Source: JAICTV01 sp034666045 (GTDB taxonomy: Bacteria > Planctomycetota > Phycisphaerae > Tepidisphaerales > Tepidisphaeraceae). Taken from it: a DNA stretch of 14,537 bases. Positions within the stretch are counted from its first letter, which is position 1, and the number at the start of each line of letters is the position of its first letter. The position numbers were made by a program, and so were the translations under genes. Shown here piece after piece: positions 8,001 to 14,537 of this stretch. The DNA lies in contig JAXDMN010000071.1 of NCBI GenBank assembly GCA_034666045.1, positions 1 through 14,537 of the forward strand, read 5' to 3'. Under the pieces are notes generated by a model that saw only the letters and a list, made by a program, of their open reading frames with translations, made no database searches and was not told the origin of the DNA.

Positions 8001-11000
8001 GACGATAAGCGCCTCGCGACGCAGCAGCGCGAGCGCCAGCAGCGTCGCGACCGCCGTCACGGGCAGGATCCACATCGATGCGTAGAAGCCGCCCACGTCC
8101 GTGCGTGCGCTGCGCTGCGCCTCGCTGGCGGTCCGCCATTCGAGCAGCTTGCGCCCAGTGAAGAGCAGCCTGCCCGCGGTGCGGACGATGGCGTCGAGGC
8201 TGGTCAGCGCGTCGTACGGCAGCGTCGCCAGCGCGAACGCTTCGCGCAGCATCTGCCTGCCGAGCGCACGGAAGACGAGCCGGCCATGCTGTTCGCGCGG
8301 CAGGTCCGCCGGGCGGCGCGCCAGTTCCGTTACCGCAGTCAGCAGCGCAGGCAGCAGCAGGATTGCGAGCACGATGCCGGTATAAAACAACGCCCCGCCC
8401 GGCATGAACCAGCCGAGCAGCAGCAACGCGAGCAGCGCCACCGGCAGGACGCTGCGCCGGATGTTGTCGAAGATTTTCCAGCGCGACAGGCCGGAGATCG
8501 TGTTGCGTTCGCGCTTCGCGCCCGCGATTGCGCCCGGCACGCGCGGGAGCAGCCACGGCGCGATCTGCCAGTCGCCGCGGATCCAGCGATAGCGACGGCT
8601 GACGTCCGCCGTGTAGGCGGTCGGAAAATCCTCGAAGAGCACGACGTCGCTGACGAGTCCTGCGCGGGCGTACGCGCCTTCGAGCAAATCGTGGCTGAGG
8701 ATGCGGTTTTCCGGGAAGCGTCCGCCGATCGCCTGCTGGAGCGCGTCGACATCGTAGATTCCCTTGCCGATGAACGAGCCTTCGTCGAACACGTCCTGGT
8801 AAATATCGGAAACCGCGCGGGTGTACGGATCGATGCCCGGCTCGCCGGCGAAGAGCCGCGCGAAGCGTGATCGGCCGGCGCTGGGCATGCTGATGCCGAC
8901 GCGCGGCTGGAGGATGCTGTAGCCGTGCGTGACGCGCCCAAGTTTTTCGTCGTAGTGCGGACGATTCAGCGGATGGGCGATCGTGCCGACGAGCTGGGCG
9001 GCGGCTTCGCGCGGGAGCTGCGTGTCGCTGTCGAGTGTGATGACGTATTTCGCGTCCTGCAACTGCTCGATCGGCCCGACGATCGTGTCGAACCCGCCGG
9101 GCTGTCCGCGAATCGCGGCGTTGAACTCTTCGAGCTTGCCGCGCTTGCGTTCCCATCCCATGAAAACGCCTTCCTGCGCGTTCCACCGGCGGGCGCGGTG
9201 GAAGAGGAAAAAGCTTCCGCGGCTGGCGGTCGTTTCGACGGCATGATCCGCACCATCACCGTTGCCGTTTCCGTTTTCGTCTCCTTCCGCTGAAGTGTCC
9301 GCCGGCGATTGTGCGGCGACGCCGTATTTGGCGTTCAGCCGTTTGATGCCGAGGCGTGCGCGTTCGAGCAGCGCTTCATCGCCCGGCATGGTTTGCTGCG
9401 TGGCGTCACGAAAATCGCTCAGCAGCGCGAACGAGAGATGCTCGTCGCGGTTCGCCAGGAAGCGCACTTCGAGCGCTTCGATCAGCGCATCGACTTCGGC
9501 GAGATCGGTGAGCAACGTCGGCACGGCGACGACCGTGCGGTGCGCCGCCGTGATGCCGCCGGCGAGGTTCATGCGCGGCAGAACGCGCGGCCGCACGAGC
9601 AGCGTCGCGATCCAGTGAACCAGCGCAATCGCCACCTGCGTGCCGCAAACGACAAGCAGGAGCCCGAGCCCGAGGCGACTCCATCCGGTCAACCGGTGCG
9701 GCGACCGCGCGACGATCAGCGCGGCGGTCGCGATCGACAGGAGGGCGATCATTGAGACGTATGCCGGGAGCGGGAATCGCGCCGCCGCGCGGCGCACGCG
9801 CGTCGACAGCTTCGGCCGCATCCGCGCAGCGCGCTCCAGCAGCGGCCGGCCGCGATCGATGAGGTAATACCCGACGTGCGTCGTGCGGCTGCCGCGCGTG
9901 TCGGCGTTGCCGTTCCCGCCGGTGAGATGTTGCCCGGCCGCTTCGCGCGCCAGCTCATTGGCGGCGCGGGCGACTTCATCCTCCGACAGCGGGCTGAGTT
10001 TCGCGATGTCCTCGACGGCGTGGCGGTAATAGTCGCGCGTCGCGAAATCCATGTTCGCATAGACACCGGCCGGATCGCCGCGCAGCGTGTGCTCGACGAC
10101 GCTCATTGCCTCGACGAAATCGCGCCACTCCGTCGCGCCGAGAAAGCGCAGGCTGCCGATGCTGTTGCCGATGGAGACCTGGTCCGCCGCCTGGCTCTGG
10201 CTCGTCTGCTGGAACACCTGCTCGATCGTCAGCCCCTGCTCGGCGAGGCGTTGCTCGAGCCAGGTCATGGCGAAGATCAGCGCGGGCCCCTGCCCGTGCA
10301 GGCGGCTGGCGAACTCGGCGACGAACGCGCTGGTGAGCGGCGGGTTTTCCTTGACCAGGTCGGCCAGGACAAGCACCACCTTCGCCGGGTCCTTCGCCGC
10401 CACTTCCAGCATCATCTCGACCCAATACCCCGCGCGCTCGCGCTCGCGCCGCCCCGCCATCACGCGCGCGGCCACGCGCCGCAGGTTCTCGAGCAGCGCA
10501 AGCCGCAGCATGATCGGGATCGCCCACAGCTCGCCGAGCTGGAACGGCTTGAGCGATTGATACGACGCGACAAACGCCCGCAAGCTGGCGGCGTCGACAC
10601 GGCCGTCGGCGTGGGAAATCAGCTCCAGCGCGATGTCGTAGACGCGCGGATAGCCGGCGGACGCGCGGTTCGCCAGCCGGGGCAAATCGCGGCTGTAACC
10701 CTTGGGCAAGTGCCGCCGGGCCGTGCGGATCTGCTCTTCGATCAGGTGGAAATTATCGAGGAACCACTCGGCCGCCGGCGTGATCCGCCGCCCGCGCTTG
10801 ACGGCGTCGGCGACCAGCTCGTACGCCTCGCGGAGCACGACTTCGTTCGACGCCAGCCGCGGCAACAGCCGATCCGGCGCCGTGGGGCGTAATTCGACCT
10901 CATGCAGCGCCGCCAGCGACTTGGCGTGGTGCTCGAGCTGGCTGATGCTGAGCAACTCGGCGCGCAGCGGCTGTTCGTCGAGGGCGGGCACACTCGGATG

Positions 11001-11096
11001 CGCAGTCGGCCCGGCATCCCCGTTGCCGTTTCGCGGGCCGCGCAAGATCCGTGCCACCGTTTGGCCTGCGAATCGTGCTCTGTTCGGCTTGATCAA
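2097..11096 (-). CDS. chvB: Cyclic beta-1,2-glucan synthase (GT84 + glycoamylase-like + GH94), 2,999 aa
   Basis: This inner-membrane enzyme polymerises UDP-glucose on itself, trims chain length by phosphorolysis and cyclises the product, an osmoregulatory periplasmic glucan. Domains in order: a soluble N-terminal region (1-440, with the family segment WFLDNFHLIEEQI); two membrane segments (about 445-497); a GT84 domain with LDSD (D689, D691), HDLLEG (802-807) and RYRWIRGDWQ (835-844); four more membrane segments (about 880-922 and 1008-1053); a glycoamylase-like domain (about 1070-1660, GVPWGVSES from 1529); two GH94 beta-sandwich repeats (around 1690-2000 and 2180-2460); and the GH94 helical barrel with SDDYLWLP (2581-2588) and GDWNDG (2661-2666), whose Asp is the expected general acid. 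It is uninterrupted and slightly longer than the roughly 2,830-2,870 residues of Agrobacterium ChvB and Brucella Cgs. The start is TTG at 11096-11094; the frame has no upstream ATG/GTG before a stop, Shine-Dalgarno is weak, and GTG at codon 14 is an alternative. An exporter like ChvA/NdvA is not in the window. Confidence 0.95.
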   Translation of the reverse strand: MIKPNRARFAGQTVARILRGPRNGNGDAGPTAHPSVPALDEQPLRAELLSISQLEHHAKSLAALHEVELRPTAPDRLLPRLASNEVVLREAYELVADAVKRGRRITPAAEWFLDNFHLIEEQIRTARRHLPKGYSRDLPRLANRASAGYPRVYDIALELISHADGRVDAASLRAFVASYQSLKPFQLGELWAIPIMLRLALLENLRRVAARVMAGRRERERAGYWVEMMLEVAAKDPAKVVLVLADLVKENPPLTSAFVAEFASRLHGQGPALIFAMTWLEQRLAEQGLTIEQVFQQTSQSQAADQVSIGNSIGSLRFLGATEWRDFVEAMSVVEHTLRGDPAGVYANMDFATRDYYRHAVEDIAKLSPLSEDEVARAANELAREAAGQHLTGGNGNADTRGSRTTHVGYYLIDRGRPLLERAARMRPKLSTRVRRAAARFPLPAYVSMIALLSIATAALIVARSPHRLTGWSRLGLGLLLVVCGTQVAIALVHWIATLLVRPRVLPRMNLAGGITAAHRTVVAVPTLLTDLAEVDALIEALEVRFLANRDEHLSFALLSDFRDATQQTMPGDEALLERARLGIKRLNAKYGVAAQSPADTSAEGDENGNGNGDGADHAVETTASRGSFFLFHRARRWNAQEGVFMGWERKRGKLEEFNAAIRGQPGGFDTIVGPIEQLQDAKYVITLDSDTQLPREAAAQLVGTIAHPLNRPHYDEKLGRVTHGYSILQPRVGISMPSAGRSRFARLFAGEPGIDPYTRAVSDIYQDVFDEGSFIGKGIYDVDALQQAIGGRFPENRILSHDLLEGAYARAGLVSDVVLFEDFPTAYTADVSRRYRWIRGDWQIAPWLLPRVPGAIAGAKRERNTISGLSRWKIFDNIRRSVLPVALLALLLLGWFMPGGALFYTGIVLAILLLPALLTAVTELARRPADLPREQHGRLVFRALGRQMLREAFALATLPYDALTSLDAIVRTAGRLLFTGRKLLEWRTASEAQRSARTDVGGFYASMWILPVTAVATLLALALLRREALIVAAPVLALWTLAPAVAWLLSRPTRAPQPRLSDEDRVFLRTVARRTWRYFESYIGAGDNYLPPDNVQEDPPNGAAHRTSPTNIGLALLANLTAYDFGYISVGDLVERTNRTVTTTEKLQRYRGHLYNWYDTRTLEPLRPLYVSTVDSGNLAGHLLTLAAGLKQLGNQPLFRRAAFSGLGETLEVISEIARGRPSSAEGARRPPAAPLVRDLIGRLREYLVHAPPHTLTGSSLLLQRLAAGAGDLTNAVRSSPDAELKWWTEAFAQQCRQALSELNELAPWIDLPPPTELMWRQGTPEQGQRLGALRELLRRLDDVPTFADAARLELALLPAVDAVLAGETFSSDAKSDGWLNRLRAAVIQGAGRAAERLSEADLLAARCVELADIDYEFLYDRERHLLAIGFNVGEHRLDASFYDLLASEARLASFIAIAQGKLPQDHWFSLGRLLTTSGGRTALLSWSGSMFEYLMPLLVMPTYERTLLDETYRAVVERQIEYGRERGVPWGVSESGYSKTDAQLNYQYHAFGVPGLGFKRGLADDVVIAPYASAMALMVDAESATANLRRLAKDGMLGAYGFYEAIDYTPARLPRGQESVTVRSYMVHHQGMAFLSLAYLLLDRPMQRRFASDPAFQATDLLLQERVPRTSAVFPHPAEVSAARGTPADVEANYRIFNTPHTPAPEVHLLSNGRYHVMVTAAGGGYSRWRDLAVTRWQEDPTRDGWGTFCYLRDVESGEFWSSAHQPTLKRAAKYEAIYSQGRAEFRRRDGDIDTHVEISVSPEDDIELRRINVTNRGRTSRTIEFTSFAEVVLATPAADAAHPAFSKLFVQTELVRARQAILCTRRPRSGGERPPWMMHLMTVHGTLEGETSYETGRAEFIGRGRTVADPAAMHVQLLGNSEGSVLDPVVSVRNAVVIEPGETARVHLVTGVSETREGAMGLIEKYHDSHLADRVFELAWTQSQVVLGQLDATEAETQLYGRLASSILYANPVLRAPGSVIARNRRGQSGLWGYGISGDLPIVLLRISEQAQIQLVRQLVQAHTYWRVKGLTVDLVIWNEDQSGYRQVLHEQIMNVIASRVDANLLDKPGGIFVRRSEQMSEEDKVLMQTVARAIISDTGGTLAEQMDRRSRPEPTVPRFNIVKRGPDVPVAVEVQRHDLVAFNGIGGFTHDGREYVITTTPDSPTPAPWVNVLANPWFGTVVSESGGAYTWCENAHGYRLTPWNNDPVSDPSGEAFYVRDEESGRFWSPTPLPARGPMPYTTRHGFGYSVFEYIDDGIATEMRTYVATDAPLKFFVIKLRNTSGRSRRISVTGVFDLVLGSHRPANLPHVVTEVDPKSGALLARNPYNSEFGERVTFLDTSEAQRTVTGDRTEFIGRNGSPANPAGMGRTRLSGRVGAGLDPCAAMQVTIELADGQERDIAFTFGSGRDLADARNLVTRFRGTGPARAALEGVWGFWNRTLGAVHVQTPDASLNFLANGWLLYQVLACRTWARSGFYQSGGAFGFRDQLQDAMSLVHADPATLREQLIRCAAHQFREGDVQHWWHPPQGRGVRTRISDDYLWLPYAACRYVAALGDTGVLDEKIAFLDGRLVKPDEESYYDLPGRSDESATLYEHCVRAIRNGLRFGEHGLPLMGCGDWNDGMNLVGEHGRGESVWLAFFLYDVLVQFGEIAKRRQDAGFAEVCATEAAKLQQNIERDGWDGQWYRRAYFDNGEAIGSISSPECQIDSLPQSWAVLTGAGDPARAQQGLDALDARLVKRDIGVIQLFDPPFDTSHLNPGYIKGYVPGVRENGGQYTHAAVWSVMAFAAMGDAPRAWELFNLINPVRHGDNESAVAQYKVEPYVLAADVYTNPQHAGRGGWTWYTGSAGWMYRLITESLLGLRLEVDRLRVEPLFPAGWTSFDVHYRYRETFHHIHVRNLGPGRQVTRILLDGVEQPDKTIALRDDRQEHQVEVEIGGGETIPAPPVTEPAAAQEG

Positions 11097-11340
11097 GCTG
11101 CATAGATTAATCGCATGCGGCGGACATGGCCAGCGTTGAGGACGTTAGAGACCCGTTAAAGCGCGGAAATTCCGTGATCGAGCGCGCATCATTCGCGCGA
11201 ACGCGCGGCTTTTGCGTATCTATCCGCTCCAACTCCTGCGATGCTGGCGGTTGGCCAATCGACGACCGACCTCGCAGAGTATCACGCGTTCATCCTTCCG
11301 CTGCCCGTGTCCACTCGCCCGTTCGCCTGGATCGTACATC

Positions 11341-11634
11341 ATGATCTTCGGAATCATCGGTTGGGTCGTCGTGGGCGTACTGATCGGCTTCATCGTCAGC
11401 AAAGCATTCGATCTGCACGGAGATGATCCGCGTCTCGGCATCGCCGTCGCAGGGGGCGGCGCGGTTTTCGCCGCGGTGCTGTACACGATCATCAGCGGCG
11501 CGGGCGTGAGCGCCTTCAACGTATGGAGCCTGCTCTTCGCGGCGATCGGCGCGGGCGTCGCGGTGGCGGTGTGGCATGGCGTACGCGCCCGCTACGTGTC
11601 CCGAGTCACGTACTCGCGCCGACGCTCTTATTGA
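11341..11634 (+). CDS. Small three-helix membrane protein, GlsB/YeaQ/YmgE-like
   Basis: This is a 97-residue, very hydrophobic protein. It has three predicted membrane helices (about residues 2-22, 32-57 and 60-82) and an arginine-rich tail (RARYVSRVTYSRRRSY), which should face the cytoplasm. The N-terminal IIGWVVVGVLIGFI followed by a short polar Asp-containing loop resembles the GlsB/YeaQ/YmgE family of transglycosylase-associated stress proteins (about 80-90 residues, three helices), whose biochemical role is unknown. I chose the ATG at 11341 because it begins the first helix; the frame is open upstream, but that part is polar and lacks family features. Shine-Dalgarno is poor (GGATCG). It is divergent from the glucan synthase across a 244-bp gap in which I see no clear promoter. 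The family assignment is by resemblance only. Confidence 0.6.
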   Translation: MIFGIIGWVVVGVLIGFIVSKAFDLHGDDPRLGIAVAGGGAVFAAVLYTIISGAGVSAFNVWSLLFAAIGAGVAVAVWHGVRARYVSRVTYSRRRSY

Positions 11635-11704
11635 GGCGCCGAGCCGAGACAACCGAGCGCGATTGTGTTCAACTAATCACGGACGATGAGCAGGTTCCGA
11701 ACGC

Positions 11705-11709
11705 GGAGG
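11705..11709 (+). promoter_or_regulatory. Shine-Dalgarno site fixing the start of the 96-aa gene
   Basis: GGAGG lies 5 nt before the ATG at 11715. The frame is open far upstream, but this is the only start with a good ribosome binding site, so it sets the start of the gene. It is one of only two clear Shine-Dalgarno sites in the window. Confidence 0.7.
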
Positions 11710-11714
11710 CGTTT

Positions 11715-12005
11715 ATGGCTGACGAAAATGATTTGACTGTCGAAGCGACCAGCACGAGCGGGAACGAAGATCTGTCGCAGGAAATCGCGCGCTCGATTCC
11801 GAGGAAGGGCCAGGAGCAAGTCACCTGCCGGCGCGTTTCCGGACACCACTACCGCTGCAACTGGTGGAGCCTGCACGATACCGGCGCGTATGACAATCCC
11901 GGGATGACGGCGTCGCTCGTCACGACCAGCCGCATCTGCAAGAGCCAGTTCCTTCATGTCACGAAGGTCGCGGGCAACTTGAAGATAAAAGAACTCACGC
12001 GATGA
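11715..12005 (+). CDS. Unrecognised 96-aa protein with three Cys and a CNWW motif
   Basis: I do not recognise this protein. The first 35 residues are acidic and Ser/Thr-rich, then helical (DLSQEIARSI). The core from residue 36 has C38-RRVSGHHY-R-C48-N-W50-W51, then YDNPG (59-63), a beta-like segment with C75, and a Lys-rich C-terminus ending in LTR. There is no signal peptide or membrane helix, so a cytoplasmic location is likely. Two histidines (44, 45) and the cysteines could bind metal, but spacing C-x9-C with a lone third Cys matches no zinc finger I know. The start is supported by GGAGG 5 nt upstream. It follows the small membrane protein by 80 nt in the same direction and may share its transcript; it converges on the radical SAM gene with 36 bp between. 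Good RBS and non-random composition suggest a real gene. Confidence 0.65.
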   Translation: MADENDLTVEATSTSGNEDLSQEIARSIPRKGQEQVTCRRVSGHHYRCNWWSLHDTGAYDNPGMTASLVTTSRICKSQFLHVTKVAGNLKIKELTR

Positions 12006-12009
12006 TGCG

Positions 12010-12037
12010 CGCGCGGGCGCGCACGGGCGGCCGCGCG
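12010..12037. terminator. GC hairpin in the convergent gap (possible bidirectional terminator)
   Basis: Within the 36-bp gap between convergent stop codons, CGCGCGG (12010-12016) pairs exactly with CCGCGCG (12031-12037) around a 14-nt loop. Position suits a terminator shared by both genes, but no T-run follows on either strand, so it is not a canonical intrinsic terminator. Confidence 0.35.
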
Positions 12038-12041
12038 TCGC

Positions 12042-13919
12042 TCAATCGACCACGGTCAGCGCGACGCCCTTGCCTGCGCCTGCCATCGCGGGTGAACGCT
12101 TCGCGTGAATCGTGATCTCCACCGGCGCGTGCATCGCGACCTCGCCGCTGACGACGCTTCGCATCGGCACGGCTGTCTGCGGCGGAACGGTCTGCCGCTC
12201 GATCTTTCCGAACATCAGTCGCAGCGCCCAGCCGAACGTGCGGCGGATCGATTGCGTCAGCCCGACCATCCCCACCATCTGCATGTACGCCGGCTTCATC
12301 CCCACGCGGGTGTTCTTTCGCCAGAGATTCACGGCGAGCCACACCGGGTTGTAGAAATACAAGTACGCCGCGAGCAAATTGAGTTGCTTCTTCCACGGCC
12401 GCGCGTGCTTGGACGCGACGACGTAATTCCCATCGTACATGTACGGCCGAACTTCCCGCCCCGCGACTTTGCCGAGCACCAGCCCGTCGGTGAACGTGTC
12501 CTCGAACAATTTCGTCCCCGGCGACGGCGTCATCATCAGCACCTGGAGCGACACCGCGCCCGCCTTGCGCAGCAGGCGGATCTGATTGAGCAATCCGTAG
12601 TTCGTGCCGGGCGAATAGAGCGGCTGCGTGTCGTGGTGCATCATCATCGGCATCGGGCAGATGCCGGCCGAGCGCAGGAGCTGGAACGACTCGGTCGTCT
12701 TGTCGACGCTCTGCCCTTTCTTGACGAGCGTCGCGGTCATGTCCTCGACGCCGAGCCAGAGCGCGCGGCAACCCGCTTCGCGCACGAGCGGGAGATGATC
12801 CTTCATCACCAGCGTGTCGTGGACGGTGACTTCAGTGTACCAGCGCGCCTTCTTGCGCAGCGGAACGCCGTCGAACTCCGCGCGGGCCAACGTCTCAACG
12901 ATGTCCATCGTGCGCGACTTCGTGTTGAAAAAGTTGTCGTCGGTGCCGAAGAAATAGCGCAGCCCGTACGCCTTGTTCAGTTGCCACATCTCGTCGGCGA
13001 TTCGGTCGGCGCTTTTCAGGCGGTGCTGCCGCTGGTTGTACGCCGGGATCGGGCAGTACGGGCAGGCGAACTTGCAGCCGAAGGTCATGACCAGTGAGCT
13101 GATCGGGCTATGCCAGCGCACGCGGTTCGCCGCCAGCGCCGTCGATCCGAGTTTTTGTCCCCAGCCCGGCGGCTCGAGCAACTGATAGCCGAGCACCGGA
13201 TGCGGCAGCTCGTCGAGATCGCCGAGCAGGCGCTGCACGCCGGTGTCGACGAGCTCCTCGGCGACGCCGTGTTCTTCGACTTTCGATCCGAGCGGATAAA
13301 TTAGTCCCGGGATCTCATCCAGCGCGCCGGCGGCGCGCGCTCGGAAGAACGCCGACCGCATCGATTCGCCTTCCGCGCGGAACGAAAGGATCGCCTCGAT
13401 CAGGCTGAGCATCACGAACTCTTCACCGGTGACCGCAACATCCGGCCCGCCGCCAGCGCCGCCGTCACCGTTAAACATCAGAAACGGCTCGTACACCGCA
13501 TGCGACCCGCCAGCGATAATCAGCGGCCGATGCGCGGGATCGATCCGCCGCGCGTCGCGGATCAAGTCCAGCGCGCGGTCGGAGTGCATCCCCATCGTCG
13601 AGACCATGAACAGGTCCGGCACGCGACCGTCGAGCAGCATCTTCGATGGCCGGAAACGCTTGTTCCATTGCTGAAGCACGATGCGCGTCTTCGGGAACCC
13701 CGCATCGACCATCGCCGACCCGATCGCGCGCACGCCGGCCGGCACCATGCGCGTGTCGGCGTAGATGAAGGGCAGCATCCGCGTGCGATGATCGAACGCG
13801 CAGGCGATCACCGTCGTCAGGTCGTGACGTGAAGAACGCGCGCGCAGTCTCCGCCGCAAATCCAGCAGCGCGCCCGGTTTAAGCAGTTCATCCCCGCGCG
13901 TTCGCCTCGGTAGCTCCAT
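12042..13919 (-). CDS. B12-binding-domain-like radical SAM protein
   Basis: A 625-residue cytoplasmic enzyme of unknown substrate. Residues about 35-200 form a Rossmann-like B12-binding domain (LIIAGGSHAVYEP, then DVAVTGEEFVMLSLIEAI, as in the GGxH...GEGE pattern of class B radical SAM enzymes), but the cobalamin-ligand motif DxHxxG is not visible. The radical SAM core has C282-x3-C286-x2-C289 (CKFACPYC), which should bind the [4Fe-4S] cluster and S-adenosylmethionine. It continues with YFFGTDDNFF and ALWLGVEDM strands, ending near residue 450. The C-terminal part holds a hydrophobic stretch (LNLLAAYLYFYNPVWLAVNLW, around W533) that may touch the membrane. A Gly-rich insertion (NGDGGAGGG) interrupts the N-terminal domain. 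The ATG at 13919 has GGAG (13928-13931) 8 nt upstream. Families with this layout include hopanoid and lipid methylases, but I cannot name the reaction. Confidence 0.85.
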   Translation of the reverse strand: MELPRRTRGDELLKPGALLDLRRRLRARSSRHDLTTVIACAFDHRTRMLPFIYADTRMVPAGVRAIGSAMVDAGFPKTRIVLQQWNKRFRPSKMLLDGRVPDLFMVSTMGMHSDRALDLIRDARRIDPAHRPLIIAGGSHAVYEPFLMFNGDGGAGGGPDVAVTGEEFVMLSLIEAILSFRAEGESMRSAFFRARAAGALDEIPGLIYPLGSKVEEHGVAEELVDTGVQRLLGDLDELPHPVLGYQLLEPPGWGQKLGSTALAANRVRWHSPISSLVMTFGCKFACPYCPIPAYNQRQHRLKSADRIADEMWQLNKAYGLRYFFGTDDNFFNTKSRTMDIVETLARAEFDGVPLRKKARWYTEVTVHDTLVMKDHLPLVREAGCRALWLGVEDMTATLVKKGQSVDKTTESFQLLRSAGICPMPMMMHHDTQPLYSPGTNYGLLNQIRLLRKAGAVSLQVLMMTPSPGTKLFEDTFTDGLVLGKVAGREVRPYMYDGNYVVASKHARPWKKQLNLLAAYLYFYNPVWLAVNLWRKNTRVGMKPAYMQMVGMVGLTQSIRRTFGWALRLMFGKIERQTVPPQTAVPMRSVVSGEVAMHAPVEITIHAKRSPAMAGAGKGVALTVVD

Positions 13920-13927
13920 CGATTCGG

Positions 13928-13931
13928 CTCC
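13928..13931 (-). promoter_or_regulatory. Shine-Dalgarno site of the radical SAM gene
   Basis: GGAG on the minus strand lies 8 nt before the ATG at 13919-13917 and supports that start. Confidence 0.55.
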
Positions 13932-14537
13932 GTACAGTGGGCAGCGTTCAGACCTTCGGTTTCGTGCAAAAAGGCGCGATCCCGTCCCGCCCGAGACGGC
14001 ACAGGGTCACCGCTAAGATCGTACGGGTCAACCACTTTTCGCCATATTTCCGCCATTGTGCGCGTAGCGAGCTGATGCGCAAGGTCGGAACTCTCGATCC
14101 TCGTCATCGCGAGCGTCGCCCGCGCAAAACGCGCGAATGGTCATTGCCGCCACGCCCGCTCCATTGGCCGCGTCGGACGTCGCCGACGACTTGCAACTCA
14201 TCCGACGCTCGAATCGTGCGGCGGCCGCACCGGGCCGACGCGTTTTCTACTCCCGGCCCGGCCAAGAGTTGGGCCTGCATTTTCGCGTCCCAATTCGAAA
14301 AATAACGACTTACAAACGTCGGCCGGATTAGTAGGAATTCCCCGCCGACCGCTCGGCCGCGCCTCGGCGTCGCTTGCTTAACCGTTTCACTTTTTGGTGA
14401 ACAACGACTTAGGCCAACGCCCGCTCGCCAAATTGCTCGCCCCCGCATGCCCAGCGCCGCCAACGTATCGTCCGCCGAGCGGAAAGTGTCGCCGTGCGCT
14501 CGGCCGAGCGCTCGCCGCGGTGTCCGCCAAAAGTGGT
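13932..14537. other. Largely non-coding stretch at the right edge
   Basis: I find no convincing gene here. Minus-strand frames upstream of the radical SAM start have no family features and overlap that gene. A plus frame opens at ATG 14447 and runs to the window edge (30 codons, MPSAANVSSAERK...), but it has no Shine-Dalgarno site and no recognisable motif, so a truncated gene start is possible but unsupported. Locally lower-GC patches (around 14296-14316 and 14380-14411) would suit promoters for a gene beyond the edge. AACGACTTA occurs twice in the same orientation (14304-14312 and 14403-14411). Confidence 0.4.

Noticed and set aside
7332..8870. Plus-strand open frame of 512 codons, and the minus-strand +1 frame at 7009-9186
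   Set aside because: Both are shadows of the same glucan synthase gene, with low-complexity Arg/Ala/Gln composition and no family features.
13817..14107. Minus-strand frame of 96 codons overlapping the start of the radical SAM gene
   Set aside because: It overlaps 103 bases of the radical SAM gene in another frame, with no motif or ribosome binding site. A frameshifted N-terminal extension seems unlikely because the ATG at 13919 has its own GGAG.
14104..14463. Minus-strand frame of 119 codons at the right edge
   Set aside because: Arg/Gly-rich composition, no motif, no ribosome binding site; probably a chance open frame.

Overview
The window is GC-rich bacterial DNA, and I read it as ordinary chromosome: housekeeping genes, one very large envelope-polysaccharide gene and several small genes, with no transposase, phage gene or CRISPR array. 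I cannot fix the taxon from sequence alone. Three things lean towards Planctomycetota or a similar environmental phylum, but only as inference: few genes have a clear Shine-Dalgarno site, the tRNA has no encoded CCA, and there is a palindromic repeat built from CACGAAG units, a type I remember as common in such genomes.

Layout from left to right. (1) 1-918, minus: the 5' part of pyrK, the electron-transfer subunit of dihydroorotate dehydrogenase, cut by the window edge before its last cluster cysteine. (2) 919-1460: no protein gene, but much structure. It holds a nested inverted-repeat element (931-1057) and then a self-contained minus-strand transcription unit with a near-consensus promoter (1230-1259), about 135 nt of transcript and a strong intrinsic terminator (1089-1132). 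This looks like an undescribed small RNA. A plus-strand promoter for the next gene follows. (3) 1461-1862, plus: mutT-like Nudix hydrolase, probably on a leaderless mRNA. (4) 1957-2030, plus: tRNA-Val(CAC) with its own promoter. (5) 2097-11096, minus: an intact 2,999-residue cyclic beta-1,2-glucan synthase (ChvB/NdvB type) filling about 62% of the window. (6) 11341-12005, plus: two small genes, a three-helix membrane protein resembling the GlsB/YeaQ/YmgE family and a 96-residue cysteine- and tryptophan-containing protein I do not recognise. (7) 12042-13919, minus: a radical SAM protein with a B12-binding-like N-terminal domain, convergent with the small genes. (8) 13920-14537: largely non-coding.

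Functionally, the centre of the window is about the cell envelope. The glucan synthase makes cyclic osmoregulatory glucan at the inner membrane, and a stress-type small membrane protein is transcribed divergently from the same 244-bp gap. PyrK (pyrimidine synthesis), MutT (nucleotide-pool cleaning) and tRNA-Val are housekeeping genes with no evident operon link. The best candidate for something undescribed is the small RNA unit at 1089-1259, followed by the nested palindrome beside it and the unrecognised 96-residue protein.
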